A stretch of 64,000 nt of DNA, from assembly GCA_016190985.1 (NCBI GenBank), contig JACPPI010000027.1:1-64000 (forward strand), read 5' to 3'. Source of the DNA: Opitutia bacterium. GTDB taxonomy: Bacteria; Verrucomicrobiota; Verrucomicrobiia; Opitutales; Opitutaceae. The position numbers were made by a program, and so were the translations under genes. Below, piece by piece: positions 33,237 through 42,640 of the stretch. Every line of letters starts with the position of its first letter. Position 1 is the stretch's first letter. The notes beneath the pieces were generated by a model. That model was not told the DNA's origin. It did no database searches and saw only the letters and a list, made by a program, of their open reading frames with translations.

Positions 33237-33322
33237 CCAATGTTCGTAATACGAACATCTGCCTTTGCGCCCAGTCGTATTTCGGGTGTCTTTTGGGCGA
33301 ATGTTCGTAATACGAACATTGG
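33237..33322. promoter_or_regulatory. Paired ATGTTCGTAATACGAACAT palindromes upstream of purine permease
   Basis: Two copies (33240-33258 and 33301-33319) of the dyad ATGTTCGT-AAT-ACGAACAT, each flanked outward by CCA/TGG, making one 86-bp inverted repeat 40 bp upstream of the permease ATG. ACGAACAT resembles half of the PurR box known from Bacillus (CCGAACAT). It could be an operator for purine control or another dispersed element; only comparison with other loci can tell. Confidence 0.5.
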
Positions 33323-33361
33323 CGGCGGGGGCACACCGCCGGGGGCCACGGGGAGCAGGCC

Positions 33362-34993
33362 ATGAAATACTTCATGCGCGGCGACGGCGAGGGCTTCGTG
33401 GTGGCCTTCATCAACAACCTGGTGCAGCTGCTCATCCTGGCGCCGCTGTGCACCGGCGTGCTCGGGTTTTCGCCGCAGCTGATCTACGGGCGGATCCTGC
33501 CGGGGGTCGCGATCTCGTTTCTCGTCGGCAACATCTTCTACGCGTGGCAGGCGGTGCGGCTGGCCAAGCGCGAGGGGCGCACCGACGTCACCGCGCTACC
33601 CTACGGGATCAGCACTCCGGGGCTGTTCGCCCATGTGTTTCTGGTGATGCTGCCGGCCAAGCAGCTCGCGATCGCACAAGGCATGGCCGACCCGGAGCGC
33701 TATGCGTGGCACGCGGGACTGGTGGCGTGCTTCATCGGCGGGCTGATCGAGTTTGGGTGCGCGTTCTTCGCGGAGAAAATCCGCCGGCACACGCCGCCGG
33801 CCGCCATGCTGGCGACGCTCGCCGGCGTAGGGCTGGGTTTTCTCGGACTGGCCTTCCTGTTTCAAGCCTTTGCGGCGCCCGTCATCGGCTTCGTGATGCT
33901 GGTGCTGGTCTTCATCGTGTTTTTCGGCCGGGTGCGGTTCCGCGGGCGCCTGCCCGCGACGGTCGTGCTGCTGGCGGTGGGCACGGCGCTGGCTTGGGCG
34001 ACAGGACTGGCCCCGGTCGGCGGGCCGGGCGCGCAACCGCTGGCGCATTTCAAACTGTATTTCCCTCTGCCCGTGCTCGGTGAGCTGTGGGCGGCGCTGT
34101 TTGGCGGGCATATCGTGGCCTATCTCTCCGTGGTCATTCCCATCGGTCTGCTCGGCGTGCTGGCCTCGCTGCAAAACATCGAATCGGCGGCCGCCGCGGG
34201 CGACAACTACCCGGTGCGGCCGAGCCTCGTGATCAACGGTCTCGGCACCATCGCGGCGGCGTGCTTCGGGTCGCCGTTCCCCTCGTCGATCTACATCGGA
34301 CATCCGGCCTGGAAGAAACTCGGCGCGCGCGCCGGCTACTCGGTGCTCAACGGCCTGGGGATCACACTGGTCTGTCTGACCGGCGCGATGGCGGCGTTGA
34401 CGTGGCTGATCCCCGCCGAAGCGGGTATTGCGATCATCCTCTGGATCGGCACGATCATCGCCGCGCAGGCCTTTGAGGTGACGGAAAAGAAATACTACCC
34501 CGCGGTCATCATCGGGCTGTTCCCCGCCCTGGCCGCCTGGACCATGCTGATCGTGAAGACCTCGCTCGGCGCGGGCGGCGCGACCCTCGATGCCGGCCTC
34601 GTCAAGGCCGCTCACGCGGCCGGCGCCTACCTCGGTGGCGGCTTCGCGCTCGAGCAGGGTTTTCTGTATTCCGCCATGATCTGGTCGGCGGTCGTGGTGT
34701 GCATCGTCGACCGGAAGTGGCACCGCGCGGCGGGGTGGTGCGGCGTGGGCATGGTGCTGACGCTGTCGGGGCTGATGCATTCCTACGCGCTGACGGGACG
34801 CGACACGGTCATCGACCTGCCGCTGCTGGCGTGGGTGAGCGGCACATGGGCCCATTCGACAGGCGCAGGGCAGGCTCCCTGGCGCGCGCTCTTCCCCGCC
34901 GGGGCGGCGGCGACGGGCTATGGGCTGGCCGCGCTGGTTTTCCTGCTGGCCAAATACGTCACCGTCCCCCGGGCTGAGGACGAAGTCGCCTGA
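33362..34993 (+). CDS. NCS2-family (xanthine/uracil-type) purine permease
   Basis: 543 residues with about 12-14 hydrophobic helices. Signature-like segments: FINNLVQLLILAPLCTGVLGF, TALPYGISTPGLFAHVFLVM, the central loop VVIPIGLLGVLASLQNIESA and AACFGSPFPSSIYIGHPAWKK. These fit proton-coupled nucleobase transporters related to the AzgA/NCS2 group, in the inner membrane. ATG 33362 follows GGGGAGCAGG. It overlaps nothing but is 1 nt from the adenosine deaminase ATG, so the two are co-translated: uptake of a purine followed by deamination. Exact substrate not determinable. Confidence 0.85.
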   Translation: MKYFMRGDGEGFVVAFINNLVQLLILAPLCTGVLGFSPQLIYGRILPGVAISFLVGNIFYAWQAVRLAKREGRTDVTALPYGISTPGLFAHVFLVMLPAKQLAIAQGMADPERYAWHAGLVACFIGGLIEFGCAFFAEKIRRHTPPAAMLATLAGVGLGFLGLAFLFQAFAAPVIGFVMLVLVFIVFFGRVRFRGRLPATVVLLAVGTALAWATGLAPVGGPGAQPLAHFKLYFPLPVLGELWAALFGGHIVAYLSVVIPIGLLGVLASLQNIESAAAAGDNYPVRPSLVINGLGTIAAACFGSPFPSSIYIGHPAWKKLGARAGYSVLNGLGITLVCLTGAMAALTWLIPAEAGIAIILWIGTIIAAQAFEVTEKKYYPAVIIGLFPALAAWTMLIVKTSLGAGGATLDAGLVKAAHAAGAYLGGGFALEQGFLYSAMIWSAVVVCIVDRKWHRAAGWCGVGMVLTLSGLMHSYALTGRDTVIDLPLLAWVSGTWAHSTGAGQAPWRALFPAGAAATGYGLAALVFLLAKYVTVPRAEDEVA

Positions 34994-34994
34994 C

Positions 34995-35987
34995 ATGGAC
35001 CCGAAGCTCCCCTTCATCGACCTGCACCGCCACCTCGACGGCAACGTCCGGCTGCAAACCATCCTCGACCTCGGCCGGAAGCATAACATCAGGCTGCCGG
35101 GCGACACCCTTGAGACGCTGCGGCCGCACGTGCAGGTGGACGGCGTCATGCCGGATCTGATCACCTGGCTCAACAAGCTGCACTGGATGATCGCCGTGCT
35201 CGGCGATTACGAGGCCTGCCGGCGCATCGCGCGGGAAAATGTCGAGGACGCCAAGGCCGAGGGCCTCGACTATGTCGAGCTGCGCTTCAGCCCGTATTTC
35301 ATGGCCGGGCCCAACAAACTGAACCCGGGCAAAGTCGTGGAGGCGGTGGTCGCCGGCATCGCGGAGGGCCGGGCCAAGACGGGGCTCAAGGTCAACCTCA
35401 TCGGCATCATCAGCCGCACGTTTGGCGCCGGGGCGGGCCTGATCGAGCTGGAAGCCCTGCTCGCGCAGCGGGCGCACCTCGTGGCGCTCGACCTCGCGGG
35501 CGACGAGAAGAATTTTCCGGCGGAGCTGTTCGTCGAGCACTTCAAGCGCGGGCGCGACGCCGGCTGGGCGATCACCGTGCATGCCGGCGAGGCCGGCGGG
35601 GCGGCCAGCGTGTGGGCGGCGCTGCAAAGACTCGGCGCGACGCGCATCGGGCACGGCATCCGGGCGATCGACGACCCGCGCCTGCTCGATTACCTGCGGG
35701 AGCACCGGATCGGCCTCGAGATCAACCTCACGAGCAACGTGCAGACGAACACGGTGCCCGGCTTCGCGGCGCACCCGATGAAACGGTTCCTCGCCCACGG
35801 CCTGCTCGCGACCATCAACACCGACGATCCGGTGATCAGCGGCATCGACCTGCGCCATGAATTCATGGTGGCCGCGCCCGCCGCCGGCCTGACCGCGGCG
35901 GAGATCGCCCAGGCGCAGCGCAACGCGCTCACGCTCGCTTATCTGTCCGCGGAGGATAAATCCGCCCTGCTCGCCGCCAAGGCCTGA
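34995..35987 (+). CDS. add: Adenosine deaminase
   Basis: 330 residues from ATG 34995 (MDPKLPFIDLHRHLDGNVR). It hydrolyses adenosine (or adenine/6-aminodeoxyfutalosine in relatives) to inosine and ammonia. Zinc ligands and catalytic residues are present: HRHLDG near 11, VHAGEAGG near 197 with the catalytic Glu, RIGHGIR near 222, and NTDDP near 279 with the metal-binding Asp. Length is typical. It begins 1 nt behind the purine permease stop codon. Subfamily (adenosine versus adenine) is not certain, but the nucleosidase and permease context fits purine salvage. Confidence 0.92.
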   Translation: MDPKLPFIDLHRHLDGNVRLQTILDLGRKHNIRLPGDTLETLRPHVQVDGVMPDLITWLNKLHWMIAVLGDYEACRRIARENVEDAKAEGLDYVELRFSPYFMAGPNKLNPGKVVEAVVAGIAEGRAKTGLKVNLIGIISRTFGAGAGLIELEALLAQRAHLVALDLAGDEKNFPAELFVEHFKRGRDAGWAITVHAGEAGGAASVWAALQRLGATRIGHGIRAIDDPRLLDYLREHRIGLEINLTSNVQTNTVPGFAAHPMKRFLAHGLLATINTDDPVISGIDLRHEFMVAAPAAGLTAAEIAQAQRNALTLAYLSAEDKSALLAAKA

Positions 35988-36066
35988 TTCTTGGCCGCCG
36001 TGCGATTGATCGGTGGGGAAGCACGCGGGATTTGACGCCGCCGCGCCGGCGGTTATCACTGCGGGC

Positions 36067-36537
36067 ATGGCACCCTCCGTTTTCCGGTTCAGCCTCGGCC
36101 TGCTGGCGGTCCTGCTCGCTGCCGGCTGCGCCTCTTCTTCGCCGATGTCCCGGATCGACGCGAACCGGGCGCTCTATGAGTCGTGGCCGTTTGAGATCCA
36201 AGAGGCGGTGCTCAATGGCCGCGTGGTGGCCGGCATGACGCCGGAGATGGTGGAGATGGTGCTGGGCAAGCCCAAGGAAATCATGAGCCGCCAAGGCAAG
36301 AAGGGCGAGGAGGAGGTCTGGACCTACAAGAAGCGGCAGCCGATGGGCAATATCCTGAGCGGCACCCACATTTCCATGGGCGGCAACATCGGCGGAGTCG
36401 GGATCGGCGGCCCCATCCTCGGCAGCGGCAGCAGCATCCCCGCGCCCGGGCCCGAACCGGTGGAGGACGCGATGGATGTCGTCTTCCAGAACGGCCTGGT
36501 GGTGCGGGCCGACCCTGAATTGTCCAAGGGCAAGTAA
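36067..36537 (+). CDS. Hypothetical lipoprotein with BamE/SmpA-like motif
   Basis: 156 residues from ATG 36067 (MAPSVFRFSLGLLAVLLAAGC). Lipobox LAAGC gives lipidated Cys21. The middle segment VVAGMTPEMVEMVLGKPKEIM followed by EEVWTYKK is the pattern seen in BamE/SmpA-fold outer-membrane lipoproteins (short alpha-beta-beta domain). The C-terminal part is glycine-rich (GGNIGGVGIGGPILGSGS), then VVFQNGLVVRAD, a final strand. Role unknown; perhaps envelope maintenance. It is encoded just upstream of phospholipase A with 72 bp between them. Confidence 0.75.
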   Translation: MAPSVFRFSLGLLAVLLAAGCASSSPMSRIDANRALYESWPFEIQEAVLNGRVVAGMTPEMVEMVLGKPKEIMSRQGKKGEEEVWTYKKRQPMGNILSGTHISMGGNIGGVGIGGPILGSGSSIPAPGPEPVEDAMDVVFQNGLVVRADPELSKGK

Positions 36538-36609
36538 ACGCCGCCCCCGCCTGCGGCTGCCGCGCCGCGCCGGGTTGCCATTCGGGCGGCGGTGGATTGA
36601 TTGGGCGCC

Positions 36610-37806
36610 ATGAAGCCTCTCCTCGTGGTTTTTCTCCTGGGTCCGCTGGCCGGGCTCGTCAGCGCGCAAAACGTGGTGGTCAACCTGCTGGCGCCCGCCG
36701 AGGCTGCCGCGCCGGGCGGCGAGGTGCGCGTGGACCTTGTCATCCTCAACCCGACGCCGACCGAGATCATCTACGAAACGCCGCTGGCGCTGCGCGGCAC
36801 GCTCAGCAGCGAACGCCGCAGCTGGCCGGTCGAGCTGCGCGGGCAGGCCGGGGGCGGGGCGCAGATCGCGGCCCGGAGTTTTTCCTACCGCTCGTTCATC
36901 TTCACCGTGCCGGCGGAGGCCCGCGGGCGGCTGGTGCTCGACCTGGAGCGGCCGCAGCCCGCGCGCGCGCTCATCGAGGTCAAGGCCGCGGCCGATCCCG
37001 GACAGGCACCGCGCGCCGTGTCGGCGCCGTTGAGCAACATCCTGCCCGGCCAGCCGGCGGAGTCGGCCATCCAACGGACCTTCGCCGGGCGGTTCAGCGC
37101 CCATGAACCGGTTTACTTCATCTACGGGCCCGACGCCCCCGGGGCCAAGTTCCAGTTCAGCTTCAAATACCGCGTGCTGGGCGAAAACGCGCGGCTGGGC
37201 GCCACGCTGCCGGCGTTGCGCGGACTCTACGCGGGTTTCACCCAGCGCTCGCTGTGGGACATCGACGCCGACTCGAGCCCGTTCTTTGACACGAGCTACA
37301 TGCCGGAGCTGATGTTCGAGTCGCAGGCGCTGGTGGATCGCGGGGACGCGGGCGGGTTCAAGCTGCTCGGCTGGCAGGCCGGGGTCCGGCACGAGTCCAA
37401 CGGCCGGGACGGCGCCGATTCCCGCAGCCTGAACATCGCGTATGTCCGCCCGGCGTTCGCCTTCGGCCGGCTCGACGGCTGGAACCTGATCGTGGTGCCG
37501 CGCCTCTTCGCCTACCTCTCCGATCTGGCCAACAATCCCGACATCGGGGACTACCGGGGGAATGTCGAGCTGACGGCCATCTTCGGCCGCAATGACCGCG
37601 GCGCGCTGGCGCTCACCGGCCGCCTCGGGCGCGGGGCGCACAAGGGCAGCCTGCAGGCCGACCTGACCGTGCCGGTGAAATTCGACCGCATGTTCAACTT
37701 CGCGACCTACGTGCTCATCCAATACTGGGACGGCTACGGCGAAAGCCTGCGCAGCTACGACCAGCGGAGCGAGACGATCCGGGCGGGGTTTTCCCTGGTG
37801 AGGTGA
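36610..37806 (+). CDS. pldA: Outer-membrane phospholipase A (OMPLA)
   Basis: 398 residues from ATG 36610 with signal peptide ending at VSAQ. The first 140 residues form an extra beta-rich domain (NVVVNLLAPAEAAAPGGEVR); the C-terminal 260 are the phospholipase A1 barrel. The catalytic signature is clear: GWQAGVRHESNGRDGADSRS (His and Ser in HxSNG), then SLNIAYVRPAF with the supporting Asn. FKYRVL, SPFFDTSYMPEL and the last strand with terminal FSLVR fit an outer-membrane barrel. It degrades phospholipids in the outer leaflet when the membrane is perturbed. Presence of OMPLA supports a true outer membrane. Confidence 0.88.
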   Translation: MKPLLVVFLLGPLAGLVSAQNVVVNLLAPAEAAAPGGEVRVDLVILNPTPTEIIYETPLALRGTLSSERRSWPVELRGQAGGGAQIAARSFSYRSFIFTVPAEARGRLVLDLERPQPARALIEVKAAADPGQAPRAVSAPLSNILPGQPAESAIQRTFAGRFSAHEPVYFIYGPDAPGAKFQFSFKYRVLGENARLGATLPALRGLYAGFTQRSLWDIDADSSPFFDTSYMPELMFESQALVDRGDAGGFKLLGWQAGVRHESNGRDGADSRSLNIAYVRPAFAFGRLDGWNLIVVPRLFAYLSDLANNPDIGDYRGNVELTAIFGRNDRGALALTGRLGRGAHKGSLQADLTVPVKFDRMFNFATYVLIQYWDGYGESLRSYDQRSETIRAGFSLVR

Positions 37807-37858
37807 CCTGCGGAAAAGAGCCACGGAGTGTTCCGTAGTCAGGGCACATTGCAAATCC

Positions 37859-37946
37859 TGTCATTGCGAGGAGGCCCGGATCGGGCCGTCGAAGCAATCC
37901 AGCAAGATGGATCGCCACGCCCGGCCTTGCCGGGCTCGCGATGACA
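37859..37946. repeat. TGTCATTGCGAG-type inverted repeat element
   Basis: Ends TGTCATTGCGAG and CTCGCGATGACA pair with one mismatch; interior holds CGTCGAAGCAATCCAGC. Related by overall design to the TCATCCTGAGCG elements. It fills the space behind pldA. Confidence 0.75.
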
Positions 37947-38005
37947 AGACGTGGGTGAAATAAATTCTTGGCGCGCTAACGTCCCGTTGTGTGCAAGCAC
38001 GCAAC

Positions 38006-38719
38006 CTACAGTCTGACTGGCGCCGCGCGGGGCGGCCCGGCCGCCTCGACGGCGGCGAGGAAGGCGCCGAAATCCAAATAGTGCGACACCAGGTGCGTGA
38101 CACCCAGGCCCGGCATCCGGCGGGCAAACTCGCCCGCGCCGACCCCGACGAAGGGCCAGCCGAGCTCGCGGCAGGCGCGCACATCCCAGGCCGCGTCGCC
38201 GACGTAGGTGATGCGCTCAAAGTCGGGGACCCCGTGGTGCGCCGCCGCCCGGGCCCGCGCCGCCTGCATGATCCCGGTCCGCGGCACCGCCGCCTCGCAA
38301 AACGCCGCCGGCAGATCCTCATAAGGTATGCCGGCCGTGGCGAACTTGTGGCGGGCGATCGCCTCCCAGTCGCCCGAGGCGATGGCGACGGCGTAGCCGC
38401 GGCGTCGCAGCTCTCGCACGGCTTCGGCGGCACCGGGAATTTCCCGTGTGCGGCGGCCGGTGCGGCGGGTGACCTCGCTCATGATCCCGATCATCCGTTG
38501 TTGCACGGCGCGGGACTCGGCCGGCGTCGGCGGCGTGCCGCGGGCCCGGCGCACGATTTCCTGGAGGCAATAGGAGGAGGTGGTGTGCGGATAGGTTTCC
38601 CACTCGGTCTTCACGCCCGGCAGGCCGAGCGCCTGCTCGATGGCGAGCACGTAGCAGTTCTCCGCGATGGCGAAATCGTCCGTCAGCGTCCCGTCCATGT
38701 CGAACATCACGAGCTTCAT
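38006..38719 (-). CDS. HAD-superfamily phosphatase
   Basis: 237 residues. Motif I FDMDGTLTDD (nucleophile and acid/base Asp) at residues 6-15, motif II VAIASGDWE with Ser near 114, motif III Lys in HKFATAGIPYEDL, motif IV ITYVGDAAWDVRACREL near 172. An alpha-helical C1 cap lies between motifs I and II. Similar to phosphoglycolate-phosphatase-like HADs; the substrate is not identifiable. It starts 16 bp after the surE stop on the same strand, so the two phosphatases are probably one operon. Confidence 0.85.
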   Translation of the reverse strand: MKLVMFDMDGTLTDDFAIAENCYVLAIEQALGLPGVKTEWETYPHTTSSYCLQEIVRRARGTPPTPAESRAVQQRMIGIMSEVTRRTGRRTREIPGAAEAVRELRRRGYAVAIASGDWEAIARHKFATAGIPYEDLPAAFCEAAVPRTGIMQAARARAAAHHGVPDFERITYVGDAAWDVRACRELGWPFVGVGAGEFARRMPGLGVTHLVSHYLDFGAFLAAVEAAGPPRAAPVRL

Positions 38720-38735
38720 GGCCGGGGCCGGGCGG

Positions 38736-39509
38736 TCAGTGGCCGAGGCGGCGGTAGTCGAGGACCGTGTGGCTGATGCAGCCCTGGGCGAGGCATTGCA
38801 CGTCGGTGAGCGGCTCGGGCGGCGACACGTCGAGGATCTGGCCCCAGAGCAGGCGGTGCGAGCCGTCGTCGGCCGCGGGGCTGAAGAGTTTCGGCACGTG
38901 GACCTGCGCGGGCACGGTGCGCAGCACGCGGGTGTCGGGCGCGCAGGGCAGCGGAAAATTAAGGCTGTGCACCGTGAAACTGTTCTTTGGCGTCACGGGG
39001 AAAATTTCGCCCACGAGCCGGGCGGCGTGCCCGGCGCTGACCTTGAGCGTCGCGAGGAGCTCGCCGTCGGGCGAGCCGCCGAGTTCCTTCAGGTGCTTGT
39101 AAGTTTCGCCGGAGACATCCTGCGAGGCGGCAAGCGCCGGCAGGCCGTGCAGGGCGCCTTCCCACGCGCCGGCGACGGTGCCGCTGGCGAGGATGAAGCC
39201 GAGCGAGCAGTTGAAGCCCAGGTTGATGCCGCTGACGACGCCGTCGATGCGGTCCGTGAGAAGGTGGGCGAGGGCGATGTTGACGCAGTCGGAGGGCGTG
39301 CCGTCGAGAATCCAGGTGGGGCAGCCGAACCCGCGGTCGACGGCGGCGGACTTGACGGGGCGCGAGCGGGTCTTGGAGGCGCCGGTCCAGCTCTGCTCGG
39401 CGGCGGGCGCGGCGACGTAGAGTTCGTGCCCGGCGGCCCGGAGCGCCGCGATCAGTTGGTGGAGGAAAACCGAGCCGATGCCGTCGTCGTTCGTGACCAG
39501 AAGTTTCAT
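38736..39509 (-). CDS. surE: 5'/3'-nucleotidase SurE
   Basis: 257 residues from ATG 39509 (MKLLVTNDDGIGSVFLHQLI); the extra 44 residues in the track are repeat-like and off-frame junk. Metal-binding DD in TNDDG (residues 8-9), SWTGAS, DGTPSDCVNIAL and VSGINLGFN are diagnostic. It dephosphorylates nucleoside monophosphates and is linked to survival in stationary phase. Note GIGSVFLHQL instead of the common GIxAPGI, a small difference. Followed by the HAD gene. Confidence 0.92.
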   Translation of the reverse strand: MKLLVTNDDGIGSVFLHQLIAALRAAGHELYVAAPAAEQSWTGASKTRSRPVKSAAVDRGFGCPTWILDGTPSDCVNIALAHLLTDRIDGVVSGINLGFNCSLGFILASGTVAGAWEGALHGLPALAASQDVSGETYKHLKELGGSPDGELLATLKVSAGHAARLVGEIFPVTPKNSFTVHSLNFPLPCAPDTRVLRTVPAQVHVPKLFSPAADDGSHRLLWGQILDVSPPEPLTDVQCLAQGCISHTVLDYRRLGH

Positions 39510-39564
39510 GCAGCGGGGGGCGAGGCGGAATGCAGGCGGCGGGGGCGGGGGAAGGGTGAAAACA

Positions 39565-40056
39565 TCAGCCCATCGGCCCAGCGGCGGCGGCTTTGCGGCG
39601 GCGGAGCGACTCGGTGAGCAGCCACACCATGTAGCCGACAACGACCAGGTTCATCACCAGCGCCCCGATGATGAGCGCGGCCGGCTGGCGGAAAAACTCG
39701 TAGAGTTCGAAGGGGATGTAGATGGCGCCGCTCAAGGCGGCGAGCCACTCGGCCCAGCGGCGTGCCCGCCAGAGCCCATAGGCCTCGACGAAGCGGATGG
39801 CGGCGTAGAGCGCCGCGAGGCCGGCCAGAGCCCAAAGATGCGCGTCCTCCAGCTGCGCCATGGCCGTGATGAAAATCTGCGGATAGCGGTTGGCCGGGTT
39901 GAGGTGCAGGCGCTGGACCAGGTGCCCGGCAAACGCCTCGGCGTCCCGCCCCAGGAAGCTCAAAAGGCCGAAGCCGGCGAGCAGCACGACCGCGCCTTTG
40001 AAAGCCTCGAGGACGGCGACGGAACGGAGGCCTTTGTGGTGCGGGGGCGCGGACAT
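39565..40056 (-). CDS. DUF2127 family membrane protein
   Basis: 163 residues from ATG 40056 (MSAPPHHKGLRSVAVLEAFK). Four hydrophobic segments: FKGAVVLLAGFGLLSFLG, LWALAGLAALYAAIRFVEAYGLW, WLAALSGAIYIPFELYEFF and LIIGALVMNLVVVGYMVWLL. The opening GLRxVAxxEAxKG and the RFVEAYGLWRxRRWAEW motif are typical of DUF2127. Function unknown. It precedes surE by 55 bp on the same strand, possibly as the first gene of the unit. Confidence 0.85.
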   Translation of the reverse strand: MSAPPHHKGLRSVAVLEAFKGAVVLLAGFGLLSFLGRDAEAFAGHLVQRLHLNPANRYPQIFITAMAQLEDAHLWALAGLAALYAAIRFVEAYGLWRARRWAEWLAALSGAIYIPFELYEFFRQPAALIIGALVMNLVVVGYMVWLLTESLRRRKAAAAGPMG

Positions 40057-40373
40057 AGCCGGAGAAGGTAGATGGGTTTGCCGCGGCGGAAAGAAAAAAG
40101 CCGCCCGCCTTCGCCCCCTTCGGCAAGCTCGGGGCTGTGGTGAGGCTGGCGACCTGGGCACCGTTGCCCCGCTTCCTGTTCTGGCCAGCCGGCCAGCCGG
40201 GATCAGTCGCGCAGCCTTCGCTGCGGCTGAGCTGCGGGCCCGGTGCGCCCTGTTGCCGCCTGCTGGCGGCCCAGGGCTCGTCCTCCGGCCTTCCGCCTTC
40301 GCGGGGGCTGCGGCGAGACGAGGCGCCGGGGCGTATGTCCCGGGAACTCCGCGCTTCCACCGGATTCCCGGGC

Positions 40374-40405
40374 AAAAAAAAGCCGCGACGGGGGTCGCGG
40401 CTTTT
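40374..40405 (-). terminator. Intrinsic terminator of pnp (possibly bidirectional)
   Basis: Stem GCCGCGAC/GTCGCGGC, 4-nt loop, with eight A on the left (giving U8 on the minus transcript) and TTTT on the right. Located 43-74 nt behind the pnp stop codon. Confidence 0.9.
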
Positions 40406-40420
40406 GCAAGAAGCGGGGAA

Positions 40421-40446
40421 AGCGCGTTGAGGTCAACGCGCTCCAC
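40421..40446 (-). repeat. REP unit 1 nt behind the pnp stop codon
   Basis: Minus strand: GTGGAGCGCGTTGACCTCAA followed by CGCGCT. GTGG head, stem AGCGCGTTGA/TCAACGCGCT, 2-nt loop. The head starts one base after the pnp TAA. Confidence 0.8.
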
Positions 40447-40447
40447 C

Positions 40448-42640
40448 TTATTGCGCCGCCGTCGCGGCCTCGGCCGGGGCGGGGGCGCCGCCGGCCTGCT
40501 TCTGGGCCTCGATCTCCTGCATCGCGGCCTTGCGGCTGAGACGGACCTTGCCGGAGCGTTCGTCGATGCCGACGACCTTGACGGTGATGGACTCGCCCAT
40601 CTTGACGACATCCTCGGTGCGGCGCACACGGAAGTCGGCCAGCTCGGAGATGTGGCAGAGGCCCTCTTTGCCGGGCAGGCACTCCACGAAGCAGCCGAAC
40701 TCCTTGATGCCGGTGACGCGGCCGGTGTAGGTCTTGCCCATCTCGAGCTGGGAACCGCCGCCGCAGAGGGCGTCGATTTCCTGCATGGCGCGGTTCATCG
40801 CGTCGGCGTTGTTCGAGTAGATGAAGACCTTGCCCGAGTCGTCGTCGGCGATGTCGATCTGCGCGCCGGTCGTCTCGGTGATGCGGCGGATCGTCTTGCC
40901 GCCGGGCCCGATGAGCAGGCCGATCTTCTCGGGATCGATCTGGATCGTCTGGATGCGCGGGGCGTATTGGCTGAGGTCCTTGCGGGGCGCCGGGAGGGAG
41001 GCGAGCATGACCTTGAGGATCTCGATGCGGGCCTCGCGGCACTGCAGGATGGCGGTCTTGGCGATCTCGAAGGGCAGGCCGTTGATCTTGAGGTCGAGCT
41101 GGAAGCCGGTGATGCCCTTGGTGGTGCCGGCGACCTTGAAGTCCATGTCGCCGAAATGATCCTCCTCGCCGAGGATGTCGGTGATGGTCGTCCACTTCGT
41201 GATGGCGCCGTGGGCGTCCATCTCGGTCATGAGGCCGCAGGAGATGCCGGCGACGGGGGCGATGATCGGCACGCCGGCGTCCATGAGGGCGAGGCAGCCG
41301 CCGCAGATCGAGGCCATCGAGGTCGAGCCGTTGGAGGCCATGATCTCGGAGACGACGCGGATGGAGTAGGGGAAGGCGTCCTCGGGCGGGAGCACTGGCA
41401 CGAGCGAGCGCTCGGCGAGGGCGCCGTGGCCGATTTCGCGGCGGCCGGGGCCGATGAAACGGCCGGCCTCGCCGACGGAGAACGGCGGGAAGTTGTAGTG
41501 GAGGATGAAGCTCTTCGACGTGGCGCCGCCGGTGAGGCCGTCCATGTCCTGGGCTTCCTTCGTCGGCCCGAGGGTGACGATGGCGATGTTCTGGGTGTCG
41601 CCGCGCTGGAACATGGCGGAGCCGTGCACGCGGGGCAGCACGCCGACCTGGGCGCTGAGCGGACGGAGCGACTTGGCGTCGCGGTGGTCGGAGCGGACGC
41701 CCTTGGCGAGGACGGTGGCGCGGTAGGCCTTGTATTGCAGGTCCTCGAACACGACGTTCAGGTCGACATCGGTGAACTTGTCGGCGCCGAGCTCGGCGGT
41801 GAGGGCGGCCTTGGCCTCCTCCTTGAGCGCCTTCACGTTGGCGGAGCGGACGTTCTTCTCGAAGCCGAAGATGGCGGCGGAGACGCGCTCGGCCGGGACG
41901 ACGCGCTCGATGATGGCGCGGGCCTCGGGCGTGGCGCCGACGAGCTTGAAGGTCTGCTTCGGTTTGCCGGCGAGCTTCTGGAGCTCCTTGATCGCGGCGA
42001 TGATGGGCTGGATGGAGGTGTGGCCGAAGGCGAGCGCCTCGATGAACTTCTCCTCGGGGATCTGGTCGGCGGAGCCCTCGATCATCAGCATGTCCTTCTC
42101 GTTGCCGACGTAGATGAGGTCGAGCGACGAGCTGAACATCTGCTCGATGGTCGGGTTGGCGACGAACTGGTCGTCGATGAGGGCGACGCGCACGCAGCCG
42201 ATCGGGCCGTTCCACGGGATGTCGGAGATGGCGAGGGCGGCGCTGGCGCCGTTGACCATCGCGATGTCGGAATCATGGATGAGGTCGGCCGACATGAGCT
42301 GGCCGATGATCTGCACCTCGTTGAGGAAACCCTCGGGGAAGAGCGGGCGGCAGGGACGGTCGCAGAGGCGGGAGATGAGGATCTCGCGCTCGGAGGGGCG
42401 GCCTTCGCGCTTGAAGTAGCCGCCGGGGAAACGGCCGGCCGCGGCGTATTTGTCGCGGTAGTCGCAGGTGAGCGGGAAGAAGTCCTGGCCGGGGCGCATG
42501 GTCTGGGCGACGCAGGCGGTGACGAAGACGTTGGTCTCGCCGACGTTGACGTTGACGGCGCCGCCCGCGAGCTGGGCGATGGAACCGGTCGAGAACGTGA
42601 GGTTCAGGCCGGGAACGGTGACATTGTGCTTCTGATTCAT
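40448..42640 (-). CDS. pnp: Polyribonucleotide nucleotidyltransferase (PNPase)
   Basis: 730 residues, usual length. Phosphorolytic 3'-5' exoribonuclease of the degradosome. Two RNase PH domains (about 1-230 and 310-545, second with [20 protein letters not shown] and the catalytic Asp region [11 protein letters not shown]), KH domain near 555-615 ([15 protein letters not shown]) and S1 domain near 625-695 ([20 protein letters not shown]). The acidic Ala/Glu-rich tail is short. Downstream of rpsO as in many bacteria, but with separate terminators between them, so at least partly independent transcripts. The 945-aa ORF on the opposite strand is an artefact. Confidence 0.97.
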   Translation of the reverse strand: MNQKHNVTVPGLNLTFSTGSIAQLAGGAVNVNVGETNVFVTACVAQTMRPGQDFFPLTCDYRDKYAAAGRFPGGYFKREGRPSEREILISRLCDRPCRPLFPEGFLNEVQIIGQLMSADLIHDSDIAMVNGASAALAISDIPWNGPIGCVRVALIDDQFVANPTIEQMFSSSLDLIYVGNEKDMLMIEGSADQIPEEKFIEALAFGHTSIQPIIAAIKELQKLAGKPKQTFKLVGATPEARAIIERVVPAERVSAAIFGFEKNVRSANVKALKEEAKAALTAELGADKFTDVDLNVVFEDLQYKAYRATVLAKGVRSDHRDAKSLRPLSAQVGVLPRVHGSAMFQRGDTQNIAIVTLGPTKEAQDMDGLTGGATSKSFILHYNFPPFSVGEAGRFIGPGRREIGHGALAERSLVPVLPPEDAFPYSIRVVSEIMASNGSTSMASICGGCLALMDAGVPIIAPVAGISCGLMTEMDAHGAITKWTTITDILGEEDHFGDMDFKVAGTTKGITGFQLDLKINGLPFEIAKTAILQCREARIEILKVMLASLPAPRKDLSQYAPRIQTIQIDPEKIGLLIGPGGKTIRRITETTGAQIDIADDDSGKVFIYSNNADAMNRAMQEIDALCGGGSQLEMGKTYTGRVTGIKEFGCFVECLPGKEGLCHISELADFRVRRTEDVVKMGESITVKVVGIDERSGKVRLSRKAAMQEIEAQKQAGGAPAPAEAATAAQ

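Larger units (their letters stand above)
40057..40447. other. 391-bp region behind pnp with terminator and REP
   Basis: No gene. Reading the minus strand after pnp: a REP unit, then a strong intrinsic terminator (40374-40405), then 300 bp of GC-rich DNA with short dyads such as CCAGCCGGCCAGCCGG and no credible ORF (track ORFs here are biased P/R/A translations). Upstream signals for DUF2127 should lie at the left end but are not recognisable. Confidence 0.45.

Noticed and set aside
33237-33322. Riboswitch upstream of the purine permease
   Set aside because: The conserved purine-riboswitch core (three-way junction with loop-loop motifs) is not visible; only two identical dyads are present.
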